In this document: in pieces, positions 43,979 through 55,039 of the stretch | Layout: each line of letters opens with the position of its first letter | How positions within the stretch are numbered: position 1 is the first letter of the stretch | Assembly (NCBI RefSeq): GCF_030247195.1 | Contig: NC_080670.1 | Coordinates: 28,909,497-28,973,496 of the forward strand | Direction of reading: 5' to 3' | DNA: 64,000 nt | Source of the DNA: Topomyia yanbarensis | Lineage: Eukaryota > Arthropoda > Insecta > Diptera > Culicidae | Notes under the pieces: model-generated | Seen by the model: the letters and a program-made list of their open reading frames with translations, nothing else | Database searches by the model: none | Told to the model about the DNA's origin: nothing | Translations under genes and position numbers: made by a program

Positions 43979-45534
43979 GGGGAGCCCGGGACTAGTTGGC
44001 GGTTGGGGTAAGTTTGCGGAATCCCTTTTTCTCTGTTTCTATTAGACATATTGCGCTGCCTCTTCTTGTGTACCTCAAGTTATGTGAAACCCGTTATCCA
44101 ATGTGTTTTTGTTGCAAAACGATTTGTTTGGTGGAAGTTGTGGGTGATATTGTCTTTTCGCGCATACCAAGTAAATTTTCTAAATTTTAAATACTTTGCG
44201 TTATTTAGGGTGTCACGACCCCTCGGTCGTTGCATCTCACCATCTATAGCGCAGGCAACTCTAACGCACTCAGCTCTCGGTCGGGCGCTTATGTCAGCTA
44301 GACACTTCGCTGTGAGTTGTGATAAAAAGTAAAACCACGAGACAGGTCACAAGTATAAAATAGCAAATCTAAAATCTAAAGTAAAAGTGAATTTACTATT
44401 GCTTAAAATTAACACATGCAAAACTCATATACTAGTTGGTACTTAAAACTAACTTACATCTAGTTACGAGGTAAGAAATTAAAGAACTACAATTAAAACT
44501 AGAACTTACTTAAAGCTAATTACTTCCTACTTACCTAACCTTAAAATCTATACCAGAGGACTGTGCTCTGCGATTGGAAAACGTGCCAGTGTTCACACAG
44601 CTTCCGCAACCGGTTTTTAAGGTAACGATTCCTAAAACTAAGACGAATCATTAAAGATAACACGTTACAACGCTTGTTTTAGGAGAGGATAAGAAGAGGA
44701 ATAGGAAGGAAGACAAGGAAATTGATAGGGAGTAAAGGTAGTAAACGTAAGTAGCTATTAAACCTAACATTTCGTACGTTACAATACGATATAATCCTTC
44801 CGTAGGAAATTTGTAATCGCGCCTTCAATAAACGGATTAACAAATCGGAAACCAACCTTTATTCCTTGTCGACATTCGTCGACATAGGGTGATTTTCAAT
44901 CTATTTCCCAAATGATTTTTCGATAGCGCACGAAAAGAGCTTTCAGTATCCGTATAGATATTACATCTATCCACAAACAAGAGTTATTTTTTAAATAGTT
45001 TTTAATAAAATATGCGGTTGGGGCAAGTTGGCGGTACTATATACAGTGCAAAAAAGTCATCAAAAAATTTTATTTCTTGAATTCATTCCAAAGTAAGAAA
45101 ATCTTTTTCTAGTGGATTTCGCCAATGTAGGAGACATTTATTTCGGCCAATTGCATGAACAATTTCGGAAATTTACTTTTGAATAGAGAGTACGCGTCAA
45201 AGTCAAAATGCCGGATTATTGAAACTGAAATATAATAGCAAATGTCGATTAATATACAGTTTTCTCGAAAAGACATTCCGCATGTTCCAAAAGGACTCTT
45301 GAAGTCATTGCATCTCCATTTGATTGCTTAGTTTTTGGCGTATCCCCACATACCGCCAACTTACCCCGGGGCCGGGCGGGTTTTCCGCGTCACATATTTT
45401 TGTCTCTAAAAAAATCAGAGATGTTGCCAACAGTCTGCTCTTTCATGTCGCGTGTTCTGTTTTGCAAGATCTATCAACATCAAAGCGGTAAAAATTGAAA
45501 ACTGAAAACACCGCCAACTAGCCCCGATCTCCCC
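43979..45534. mobile_element. TA-flanked element with GGGGAG ends, 1.56 kb
   Basis: The left end GGGGAGCCCGGGACTAGTTG and the right end, read inward, GGGGAGATCGGGGCTAGTTG, both continue with GCGG. TA flanks both sides (43977-43978 and 45535-45536). Internal copies of gttggggcaagttggcggta lie at about 45015 and, inverted, at about 45350. It is a non-autonomous Tc1/mariner/pogo-type element. About 674 bp of it is a solo LTR inserted later. Confidence 0.85.
44211..44884 (+). mobile_element. solo LTR, probably Ty3/Gypsy type
   Basis: It starts TGTCACGACC and ends CGTCGACA, that is TG...CA, and is flanked by TAGGG on both sides (44206-44210 and 44885-44889). A TATAAAATA-like element occurs near 44353 and an AATAAA signal at 44826-44831, as in an LTR promoter and polyadenylation unit. 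No internal retroviral-type sequence is next to it, so the body was lost by recombination between two LTRs. The Ty3/Gypsy assignment is from the general look of the termini. Confidence 0.8.
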
Positions 45535-45663
45535 TACACACCGCGGGTGCGCACACCGTTTTATACAACTGCTTCAAATGGGAAAAGTTACGATAGGAAT
45601 CGTGCTAACTAGGACTCGACATTACAATATTAAACAAACAACAGCATTCGATACGCACAAACC

Positions 45664-45853
45664 AAACGCGATGAAATTTGCATCCGTATACTTCTGCTTG
45701 GTGCGTCTGGGGAAGAATTGAATTATTTACTCGGCCCGCCGAAAAAAAGTAAAATTGAATAATTTTACTTTTTTTCGGCGGGCCGAGTAAATTGTTCAAT
45801 TCTTCCCCAGATGCAGCAGGCAGAAGTATACGGATGCAAATTTCATCGTGTTT
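45664..45853. repeat. 190-nt hairpin with 93-bp arms
   Basis: Arms 45664-45756 and 45761-45853 are equal in length and pair without gaps around the 4-base loop GAAT, with six mismatches. The inner 30 bp (through cggcccgccgaaaaaaagta) are perfect. A transcript from either strand would form a long double-stranded RNA. It could be a fold-back MITE or a source of small RNAs. No target duplication was found. Confidence 0.85.
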
Positions 45854-46266
45854 CCCAAAGCTGAAAACACTCAGCTGCGAGCGGCACATTTCAGAACAGC
45901 CTGCTCCGACTAGCTAATCGACAGGGAGTGCTGTTTTCAAATACATGCATACGGTTGCGGTGTTCAAATACGGCGTGTGCAGTACAGTGTATGAATTTAT
46001 CTGCCTGCTGCGGCTGTTATTTCCGATCCGGTGTTAGATGAAAGAATGAGGTCGAACGGGCAAAGCTTACATTTAATTAGTCAAGGATGACGTCATTCAC
46101 AGAAACGTATGTTTCGAAAGGTGCAATTTATTCATTTACGTGAATAATCACTTGAAATCAGAGTGATTTATTTACTGAGTGTAATTCTACTAAAAATCAT
46201 ACAGGCTCGTACTATTCGAGGCCATCACCACCGAAAAATAAATCCCTCTAAGTGATACAGAATAAT
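45854..46266. other. no supported feature
   Basis: Mixed-composition sequence between the hairpin and the minisatellite, with no frame or element ends. Confidence 0.4.
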
Positions 46267-46372
46267 TGATGCCTAACGTCCATTATGCCTAACGTCTTTA
46301 TGCCTAACGTCCATTATGCCAAACGTACGTATGCTAAACGTCCGTATGCCTAACGTATTTATGCCTAATGGG
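46267..46372. repeat. minisatellite, about 15-bp unit
   Basis: Seven units of atgcctaacgtccat with variants (ccaaacgt, ctaaacgt). Unit length alternates around 14-16 bases. The array ends at atggggtacacccg. Confidence 0.85.
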
Positions 46373-47919
46373 GTACACCCGATATATTCTTCCTAATCAG
46401 GGATACCGCTTTCTCGTTCGGTTTCGGAATGGAAAAGCCTAGTTTTTTGCCTCTTCCTGACAATTCATCCGAAAAATAGTGTTTCTCAAACTTGTTTCTG
46501 ATGGATTGAACACTCGCGCGATGAACTCCAAAGTTGTACCCTTTCCGCTTAACCATGTGTCCAAAACCTGTATTTTTTACTTTTTAACGACACCCAATCA
46601 GCTAGATATTACTGAGTGGGAAAAGCTATGAAAATTGAGAGCCATAGTACTCAAGTGAGAACTAGGATTTGAAATATACAGATCGGAAAACTAGAAGTGG
46701 CAGGGTCACTAGAAAGAGGCTTAAAATCTTGCGGACTAATCTTTTGTCTTCTGCTGGTAGGAGTCGAGCTTAGGCAGCATTAATACGAATCGCTCAAGTC
46801 TACCAACATGTCTTACGGCAAAGACAGACTTGTTCCTCTACTTATTTTTTGCATCATTTTCAACACGTGACATTTTGAAAAGGAAAAGTTTAAACCACGC
46901 AAAAAAGTAAACAAACTAAAATTAACAGTCAAGCGCACTGTGATACTATGATAAGCACTTAAAAACCATCACAAATACGCGCGCATAACGCAAATGTGTG
47001 TGTGGATAGTCTTATATTTTGCACTAGCCCAAACGTCTCTTATATTCTAGTTTGCACTTAAACTCGCTAGTACACTGATAGTCGATTTACTTGTAGTCAG
47101 GGAATCGTTTGATTTTCCGTCGAACGTCCATCCACAGAAGCTTCCCGAACATTCGACGAATTTTTTGATAAACATTTGACACAGTCGACTACCAACAAGC
47201 CAATGGAGATGCTTTGAAGCCTATTAAAAATGCCATTACAGTCTACGGGTCCAGCAAAAAATTACCATACGTGTACTTGTAACGGTTGGGCGAGCGAGAA
47301 AAAAAAACAGTATTGCACGCGATCATTTTTCATTCGGTACTTTCAGACCTTGACATACGACGGGTTATTTTCAACAACTTGTGTTTTTTTTTCTCAGCTC
47401 TGCAAGCTAGTAATTAGTTTTTAGTAGGTACTGTGTGGGACATAATCATAAATCTAGCGAGTCTCTAATTCTCCGCCATATCCATAAGAAACCACTCAAT
47501 TTTACACTAGATAGCAACGTTGGGACCGCAAATCACCGTCGTTGGAGCTTGACAATATCGACAAACAAGTTAATTATTTAAATTGGTCTACGATCATTTC
47601 GAGATATGCCAAATATTGAATTCGTTTTGTCGCTTGAAATAGTTTGTTTTGCTTAATTATTAAAAATCATGAAATTCTAGCTCTTGCGGGAATGATCCTA
47701 GAAATCAGAGGGTTCGAGGTAGAGATTCGCGCTGTTGCTCGGAGTCTTACACATTGAGATTAAAAATCGTAAATAGAACGAAAACCAAAAGGGTTATGCA
47801 CGAATCTACTAGTAGTTTTCTTCTACGGGTCTGGAAGGATAATAGTGAATAGTACAGGTTATTCCCGATCAAACCATTCCGAATTTGATTTGGGATGCTG
47901 AATGGAGTCAGTATGGATT
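46373..47919. other. no supported feature
   Basis: A 63-codon minus-strand frame (46556-46365) beginning MVKRKGYNFGVHRASVQSIR has a basic helix-like look but no recognisable family, and it runs into the minisatellite. Nothing else was found. Confidence 0.35.
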
Positions 47920-47985
47920 TCAGCTTAAATGTAACAACCGATTCCGAAACCAAATCCGGAATCGATTGTTGCATTTGAGCTGGAA
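47920..47985. repeat. hairpin with 28-bp arms
   Basis: Left arm 47920-47947 (aaatgtaacaaccgattccg) pairs with right arm 47957-47985 (cggaatcgattgttgcattt) with four mismatches and a 9-base loop. It abuts the left end of the hAT-like element at 47990. Confidence 0.7.
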
Positions 47986-48716
47986 TTAGGGTTCGCAGTA
48001 CCGACCCTTTTTGGCGAGAACCGGTACTATGGTACTGAAGCCCTCAGTACCGGTAAACTACCGGTAACCGAATATTTTTTTAAAAAATTCGAAAAAAGGT
48101 TCAAATTGAAATTGAATGCTCAAACTTATGATCTTATTCTCAGATGATTGATTTGTGCTGATCAAAAAACATGTTCATTGTTTTTTAATTGCTTCGGAAT
48201 AGCAAGATTTATTTCATAGAGAATATTTTTCGTATAGGGCACCTTTTTTATTTCGAAATCTAGGCCACTTTGAAATCAATAACTGCTAAGTGGTGCGACT
48301 TTCGTCGATTTGAACAGATAGTAAATTATGAAACCAACAGTAAATCAAAATCACAGTCGATTTACAACCACCAAAGACACCGGTCACGAAATTCTGCCGC
48401 TGTCTGAGCCAGCGCAAAACGAACCACAACACAGTACTGTTATCTTGTGTGCATTGTCTTAAGAACAAAGGAAACCATTCGATCTACTTTTACATCTGCC
48501 AAAGTCCCTCTAAACAAGAATAACAAACGAGCAAAGTGAACGACGGTTAGTGCGTCTAGAACAAAAGAACCATTGTATGTACTCCTGCCATCATGAGTGA
48601 ATTTGATGAAAAAGCGCTGCTTCGACCCAACACAGCGGTTTTTGACTTGAGATTTTGTTCTACACGACCGAGTCTCCGTGAGCTGGAACATTTCCTGAAG
48701 GTGAACATGAAGCTTA

Positions 48717-51175
48717 CCCGACCAGGAGGAAATAACACAATTATAACTCATGCTGATATTTTGTTACGAAAAATTTCCTATCAAATTTTGTTATAAAGCG
48801 GAAACCGTTAGGTGTTAAAATAACAAAAAATCTAACAAAAAATTCTCTACGAATATCACATTTATAACAAACGTTGATAGCAATATAACACGATCATAAC
48901 AACATGAGATAGCATAATTGACCCCAACATAGCTTGTATTACTTATTGTATAATATCAACGATTTTAGCGTGCACGTCTAAAAATAGAATACGAGAAAAA
49001 TAAAGCATACATTAAGGCGCTTTTTGCTTTGGGAGCAAAAAGCTTCATGCATCAAAAGCTTTTATAGCATTGCCAAATACTTGCATACCTGCTGGCTGAT
49101 TGTTATCGTGAATATATGACATGCAGATTTGAACCTGGGTATTCTGAGTTTGATGGGGAAGTTTCCTGCATGAACCAACGACGTTGTTTTCGACTGATGT
49201 TTAAAGTTAGCATAATATTCCACGCTTCCGTCAAGGGCGAAACGATTATAGATGCAGAAGACGTTTCCAGAACGCACACATTGAACTTTGCCCAAGCCTA
49301 AGTGCTCTTTGTTTTCCTGGTGCCATACGCTTTGTTTTTATTAAGTTTTACTCACCAATACAGCTGTCCATATGACGATAGACTGAATAGCTTTATAATA
49401 TCTTTTCAGATTAGGAAAGAGGGGCTATTTTTAGATTCTAAATAGTGCGCTTTGGCGCTTCTCTTGTACGTTAACGTGTTTTACGTGGTTTTTAGAAATA
49501 ATGTCGATGCGACATGGTAACATTGAGCGGATATTTTACGTACATTATTTTACGGAGAATACGAGAAATCTTATTTAGGATTCCGCATAGATTCAAAACA
49601 ACAAATGTGTTTTCAGATTTCAAAATAAGTCTCTTTTGGGGATTTGTTATTGGCATTTTTGATATGGGGAAGACTAAACAAACCAGTACAATTATCTCGC
49701 ACCCAATAAATTGCTAGAAATGCAAATCTTTCACAGAAGTTATATCTATCAACTGCGAATATAACAGATTTATGAGAAAATTCGAGAAATTGTTGATGTT
49801 TGTTCGATGGGACGGATTCTTGAATATTTCATGTTATTTCTGTTACCCATTTTTTCCAAATTTGATTAAATTTTAAGGAGGAAATTAACAATATTTTTGC
49901 ATTAAAGTTTTTAGATATTTCAAGGATTATCTAAAACGCATTCAAATCACTTGCCAGTTCAACCATTAAATATACTCAAGTAAACTCAAACACTTTTTAT
50001 GCGGAGGATAAAATAAAAAAGTCGCGATAGTTTAGAAATTTAAAAAACGCACAAACTAGAAAGCCACAAACTGGATAAGGTTTAAGTGTTCATAAAAACC
50101 TGCATAAATTGGAGAAATCGCACTGAAAGTCTTACCAAGATCCTCAAAATACATTACGAAAATTTTGGAGATCAGTATAATATATCAAATAGTTTTTTGT
50201 GACCCGAAAATTCGTTTTCGCAATATGCAGCGTAGATTGGAGGAAAATTAATTATATACTCATTAGACTAAGCCATGAAAACTAGTTTTAAGATGCTTTT
50301 TGATTTCAATTCGCGTATCTTTATTTCATCTGGACTGCTTGATACTTCCTGCATATTTTTCGAAATAAGTTTTATAGGAAAATTATAATCTTTAGAGAAG
50401 TTCTTTGATAACTTCACGATTCCAAAGCTTGTTATGATAATGGCTTTAACATTTAAATCGTACGCCTCCTACTCGAAGTTATGTGTCAGACGAGTGTCTC
50501 AGAAAATAGGCAATGTCATCTCTTAATCCAACTGACAAGTTCTCCGACCAGGAGCGGATCCAGAAAAAAAAATTCGGAGGGGGTCCAAAATTTCGACTTT
50601 AAAATGTTCATTGTACAATACGTAATATGTAATATCCTCAAATCAGTTTTGGTAATCGAATCTGGTTTGCAAAGATTTTGAACTTAGAATGAATTTAAAA
50701 AAGAAACTTTTTTGAAAATTATCAAGATGTTAAAAATTTTCGGGGGGAGGGGTCCGGACCCCCAAGACCCTCCCCCTGGATCCGCCACTGTCTCCGACCA
50801 ATTGCATCTAAAACTTGTTCATACTCAAAAGGCGAAATTTTGAAAATCCAAATCAAAAACATAGAAAATTCGCTTTAAAAAGTTGAATTACGACGCATAA
50901 AAAGAGACCTCAGTGTATAAGCAAATATACTGTCATTTGTGTAACCGTTAGCGTTCAAAGATAATTGTGAAAGAATATAGAACTTACTGTAACATCATCG
51001 TTGTATGCGTACATTAATATCATATTATTAATCCAATGATAGCAGCAGAAAATATAATCTTGATATAAGCTTTCTTGCATTCCTGATCGGTATATCATAA
51101 AGATAACACAGAGAGTAATTTATATCAACATGAGATATAAATTTGATAGCTTTCGGTTATGATGTTCTGATCGGG
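48717..51175. mobile_element. TA-flanked element with CCCGATCA-type ends, 2.46 kb
   Basis: The left end CCCGACCAGGAGGAAATAAC and the right end, read inward, CCCGATCAGAACATCATAAC, are imperfect inverted repeats. TA flanks both sides (48715-48716 and 51176-51177). The host LINE ORF1 rejoins in frame across the site when the element and one TA are removed, which fixes the borders independently. The left end resembles the 161-bp MITE at 54210-54370, so the two are probably related. A hAT MITE (50549-50790) is nested inside. No transposase frame. Confidence 0.8.
50549..50790. mobile_element. hAT MITE with perfect 8-bp duplication, 242 bp
   Basis: The left end CAGGAGCGGATCCAG and the right end, read inward, CAGTGGCGGATCCAG, are inverted repeats. 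TCTCCGAC flanks both sides exactly (50541-50548 and 50791-50798). The interior is AT-rich with GGGGGTCC-type patches near both ends. CAGNGGCGGATCCAG termini are widespread among animal hAT MITEs. Confidence 0.92.
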
Positions 51176-53109
51176 TAGGCTTAAGGACGTCACCTATCTT
51201 CAATATCATCATCTGCGCAGTGCAGTATTGATATCATTCACCACATTAGACCAAGCAAAGAAGTTCGCTTTACAGAACAACCTGAAACACGTGATTAAAA
51301 GTGACAGCATTGAAATGACGATCCCAGTGTACATAGAAAATAATTTTATAGATGTGAGACTACATGATTTATCACCGCGTACTCCCCGTGAATCAATTAC
51401 AAAATACATGTCGCAATTCGGAGAAGTGGAGTCCGTTACACCTGATACTTGGAGAAACTTCTTCCCGGGTACTCCTAATGGTGTTTCTTGTGGTGAGGAT
51501 GCGAGGGGAAAGACCTATTCCCTCCCACTTGACTATACAATTCAATTATAATGGAACTAACATTAAACAGACCATGCTATGCACCCTCGAAGGGCAGACA
51601 CCTACGTGCAAATACTGCAACCAGACGGCACATCATGGAACACCTTGTGCGGAAGATGCTGAGGAGAATACATGACAGCCAATTCACCACACATTTTCGG
51701 AAAACCAATCTGAAACACAGACTTCACTACCATCACCAGAACCACAAACGGTTACCAATTTTGTGGCAGCTGTTCAGGCCATAATAACAACTATAATAGC
51801 AGCATCTAATGCTTCAGAATCAACTGTTAGCACCATCGACGAGGAAGCCAATATCAATGACAGCAGCTTTACCTCGTAACCCGTAAGGGCAATAAGAAAG
51901 GAGGAACATCTGATCGTGAACATGTAGACACCATAGACGATGATGACATCGACGGAAACAAAAAAAAATTAATCGACCCACAAGGTGCACTAGGCGAGCA
52001 GACAAATGGTACCTTACCACGAAAGAAGATCTCCCCGCGCAATAGAAAGTTGTGTGGACGAGACCCGAAGGATACTTCATAATATTTTTTTGTTCATTTT
52101 TATTTTTACATATTGTAATAATATAATAGACCCACGGCTCCGTTATGTTACCACAATGAGCCGTGTCCAATAAATGAAATACAAAAAAAAACAGTAAATC
52201 AAAGCGAGAATGGCAGTAAATCCAAGCAGGTTAATCGCATTTCTTCTCTTGTTTTTCTGAAAATTGGTTCCTACCTTTATGTCGTTTGCCTACTATTCTC
52301 TAATGCATATCAAGGCTCCTTGCTTTCCTGTAAACTATTTAGTTTTGCTGAATTTTCCGATCACCAATAATTACAAATCGCCCTATTTGAAGCAGTTCAC
52401 CAAGTCTAAAACTGTTAGCTACTAAATCGCTGTTCGTTCTTTTATAGATGAAAGTTTAAGAGCAAACCAAATACAGACATGACATAGACCATAGTCTTAT
52501 TACGCGCCACCCAGTGAATAATGGAAATCAATCAGAATGTCGCTAATAAAACTTTAACTTCTAGAATTATTATGATGATGGCCCCACCTCATTCCCACAC
52601 AAAGGTGTTATCTCAACGATTTATCTAGAAAGCAAATTAATATAATTAAACGTTATCTTGCAGACCGATCTTTTGAAACTCTGCAAGGGATCTGCAGAGT
52701 TAACATATTTGTCATAAAAAATTGTATAGTACCGAAAATACCGGTACTGGCTTTTGTTCAGTACCGGTATTACGGTACCAAAAATGGGTCGGTATTCCCG
52801 GTCGGTATTAACCGGTTCCGGAATGGGCTAAGTCGCTGTTCATCCGTGTGATTTTAGTTGTTTGGGGCGAGCTACGACTTTGTGTTGTAATCGATTTCTT
52901 TTGATCGAGGGTAAATGCAATCTGCTGGCAAAATACATAGACATGCACCTATTTCACCTTCATATGTACATACTGTTGTCTGAGCGTAAATCGTATCACT
53001 GCTAACGATAATAGCCGGTTAGGTGATTAGGTAGTTAAAATGGAATGATTTAAACAGGCATTTTAGAGGTATCTCCATAAACTATGCGAAAAATATTCTC
53101 GAGAAAGTA

Positions 53110-54039
53110 GGGGAGAGAGGGTAACAATGAAACACATTTTTTCTACAATTTAATTTTGATGATAATACATGTTATTTGTGTAATCAAAAGTGATACATAG
53201 TGCCACTATGTTGTTAACTAATACATATATTTTTTCCAGCTGGTAAAATTCACGGGAAATAACATTTTTTGGATAATAAACAGTTGGTGGTAAAATGTAT
53301 TAGTGTGCCCCATGGGTAGGAACTATGAAACACGATGTCATCTATAGTGAAATATTCTACTTATAAATTTTATTCTTTTGTTTTGACGAAGAATGGTCCT
53401 AACGCTTTGAATTAAAGTTATATTGAGGCGAAAATCGTTTGTTTACGAAAGAATCCACTATATCATCGCGTAACATCGAACCACCATATATGCATATTAG
53501 ATGCAATCCTGAAATAAGAGACAATTTCTACAAAATTTGGCCAAATTTACTAATTTTGCACTATATGAGTAGTATTTAGTGTGGAAAATCGGAACCCATT
53601 GACATTTTGAGACAGACCACAAAAACAAACAAAAATCACTGTTCCCCATACGCCATCGTTTCACAGTTACCCAATGGGTCTATTCATGAAAATTGTGAAA
53701 TCACACAGAACCATGAGTAGTTACCAAAAAACTTTGTTCGCGGCAAATGTTGAGCATAAAATTTGCTATAAATAGCAATAGACTAAACATTTATTCAATG
53801 AATGGTAATTCATAAAGATGGAATAATGTTTATCATTGCAAATTTACTCTGGCTATCACAAAACAAACAAATATCCAATAAAAGAGATAGAGTTAGCAGA
53901 TCTCTTCCAAAATATAGCAACACGTGTAAAGAATTAGAAATTGTGAAATATGAGGGAATTAGACGATTGCGATCATGCATTGTGATTTTATTGCGAATGT
54001 TTCATAGTTCCTGGTGATCCACTGTTACCCTCTCTCCCC
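53110..54039. mobile_element. TA-flanked element with GGGGAGAGAGGGTAAC ends
   Basis: The left end GGGGAGAGAGGGTAACAATG and the right end, read inward, GGGGAGAGAGGGTAACAGTG, match at 19 of 20 bases. TA flanks both sides (53108-53109 and 54040-54041). The motif aggaactatgaaaca recurs internally near 53320 and near the right end. No transposase domain was recognised in the short internal frames. A non-autonomous Tc1/mariner/pogo-type element. Confidence 0.88.
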
Positions 54040-54209
54040 TACCTTGAAAACTTGCAATAATAGAAAGCTATTGAAATGTTTATTTTGAAGAAGAACAATA
54101 AAGTTTTTTGTAAAAATTTCGCCAAAGAAGCAAATATCAAATATACTTACACGTGCCGTTCAACAGTCCTCGTAAACATTTCTATTCAATCCACACACTG
54201 GCGATCCTA

Positions 54210-54370
54210 CCCGATCAGAATGAAATAACAAGATCATAACAAAACACAATTTGTGTAACATATTGTGTTATAAATTAGGTGTCGTTAGTAGTTAAAATAA
54301 CAGAAATTTATAACAAGTAACAATGCGAGATTCAGTTTAGAAATATTTCTGTTATGTGTTTATGATCGGG
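54210..54370. mobile_element. TA-flanked MITE, 161 bp, CCCGATCA ends
   Basis: The left end CCCGATCAGAATG and the right end, read inward, CCCGATCATAAAC, are inverted repeats. TA flanks both sides (54208-54209 and 54371-54372). The interior contains repeated aataaca and ttataac blocks, also found at the left end of the element at 48717, which suggests the same family. Confidence 0.85.
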
Positions 54371-54937
54371 TATCTGTACTATATCTGGATCAGCTGTATG
54401 TAAGTCTATAGTTGCCCTAAATGAGAGTGTTGAATGGCGACATTCCAATCATTCCGCTGGTTGTGTCCATAAACTTCCACCAATTCACTCTAGCGTACCT
54501 ACTAGCAGAACTATTCGATTTTTCCCCATTTTCCTCTCCAAGTTCCACGAAGAAAATACACACATCCAGCTTTACTCTCCCTTTCTCTCGCGTACACAAA
54601 GGAGCGAGTGAAAAAGTTTACATCAGTTTCGATCCAAACCCAGATTGGAATGTCTGTAGCACCGATTCTATTTCGCAATCGTGTCCTACAACTGCCAGTA
54701 TAGTGTCCGCCAAACATCCGTTCGGAACGAACGCGCCGACAGATCCTTGTAGCAGTTTTCTTTTTGACATTGTGGTGAAAAATAACAGCGCTCAAGTATA
54801 GGGAGGATTGCATAAAGTGCTAATCTAGTTCACTGTGTAAATACAGTTTCGCAGCCCGAAAGCGATGCCAGTAAAGTGACAGTTTCCGAACGAGCTGCGA
54901 CGAACAGTGAATTTTCTTTGTTTTCTCCTTATGCTAG

Positions 54938-55037
54938 TAGAGTTGCTACCCCGTGAGTGATAGGATTTTTTTGGAGTCGTCAAAAAAGGACCCACCTCTC
55001 CATCGGTATCGGAGCATTTCAAAATGGTGGCAATCAG
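54938..55037 (+). other. candidate small exon carrying a start codon
   Basis: A pyrimidine-rich run ending TTTTCTCCTTATGCTAG (AG at 54936-54937) is a good 3' splice site. The next 86 bases have no ATG. Then comes AAAATGG at 55021-55027, an excellent dipteran start context, and after 14 coding bases (M-V-A-I-) the sequence CAG|GTAATC, an acceptable 5' splice site. This could be the exon that joins the leader at 20438-20717. The donor is weak, no downstream exon was found and the coding part is too short to identify, so it stays a hypothesis. Confidence 0.3.
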
Positions 55038-55039
55038 GT

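Larger units (their letters stand above)
48593..52081 (+). pseudogene. gag-like ORF1 of the compact LINE, interrupted and frameshifted
   Basis: The N-terminus is MSEFDEKALLRPN, then STRPSLRELEHFLKVNMK, ending at 48715. The reading frame resumes after the insertion at 51178 (YLQYHHLRSAVLISFTTLDQ) and is in phase once one TA is discounted. The conserved part follows: IPVYIENNFIDVRLHDLSPR, FGEVESVT and FFPGTPNGV. A frameshift near 51487 leads into RPIPSHLTI and a zinc knuckle CKYCNQTAHHGTPC. Further shifts near 51673 and 51870 precede an Asp-rich tail (DTIDDDDIDG) and a basic end with a stop at about 52081. This is a known mosquito LINE ORF1 type. The copy is dead. Confidence 0.7.
48350..52189 (+). 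mobile_element. compact ORF1-only LINE with poly-A tail, interrupted
   Basis: AACAGTAAATCAAA occurs at 48336-48349 and 52190-52203 and is the likely target duplication. In order there is a leader of about 240 bp, one gag-like ORF, a 3' region of only about 110 bp with AATAAA near 52170, and an A-rich tail. No endonuclease or reverse transcriptase is present. Once the 2.46-kb TA-flanked insertion (48717-51175) is discounted, the element is about 1.4 kb. It must have been mobilised by another LINE's enzyme. The layout recalls gag-only non-LTR elements such as HeT-A. It is also possible that a fuller element lost ORF2 by deletion. Confidence 0.7.
47990..52819. mobile_element. hAT-like element with accggtac-rich ends
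   Basis: The left end GGTTCGCAGTACCGACC and the right end, read inward, GGAACCGGTTAATACCGACC, are imperfect inverted repeats, with several CAGTACCGGTA motifs just inside both. The flanks are GGAATTAG (47982-47989) and GGAATGGG (52820-52827), 6 of 8 matching. Most of its length is a nested ORF1-only LINE. The element itself accounts for just under 1 kb and has no coding capacity. Confidence 0.5.

Noticed and set aside
54421..54801. 126-codon plus-strand frame
   Set aside because: Overlapped by an antisense frame of similar length and without any motif. More likely upstream non-coding DNA.
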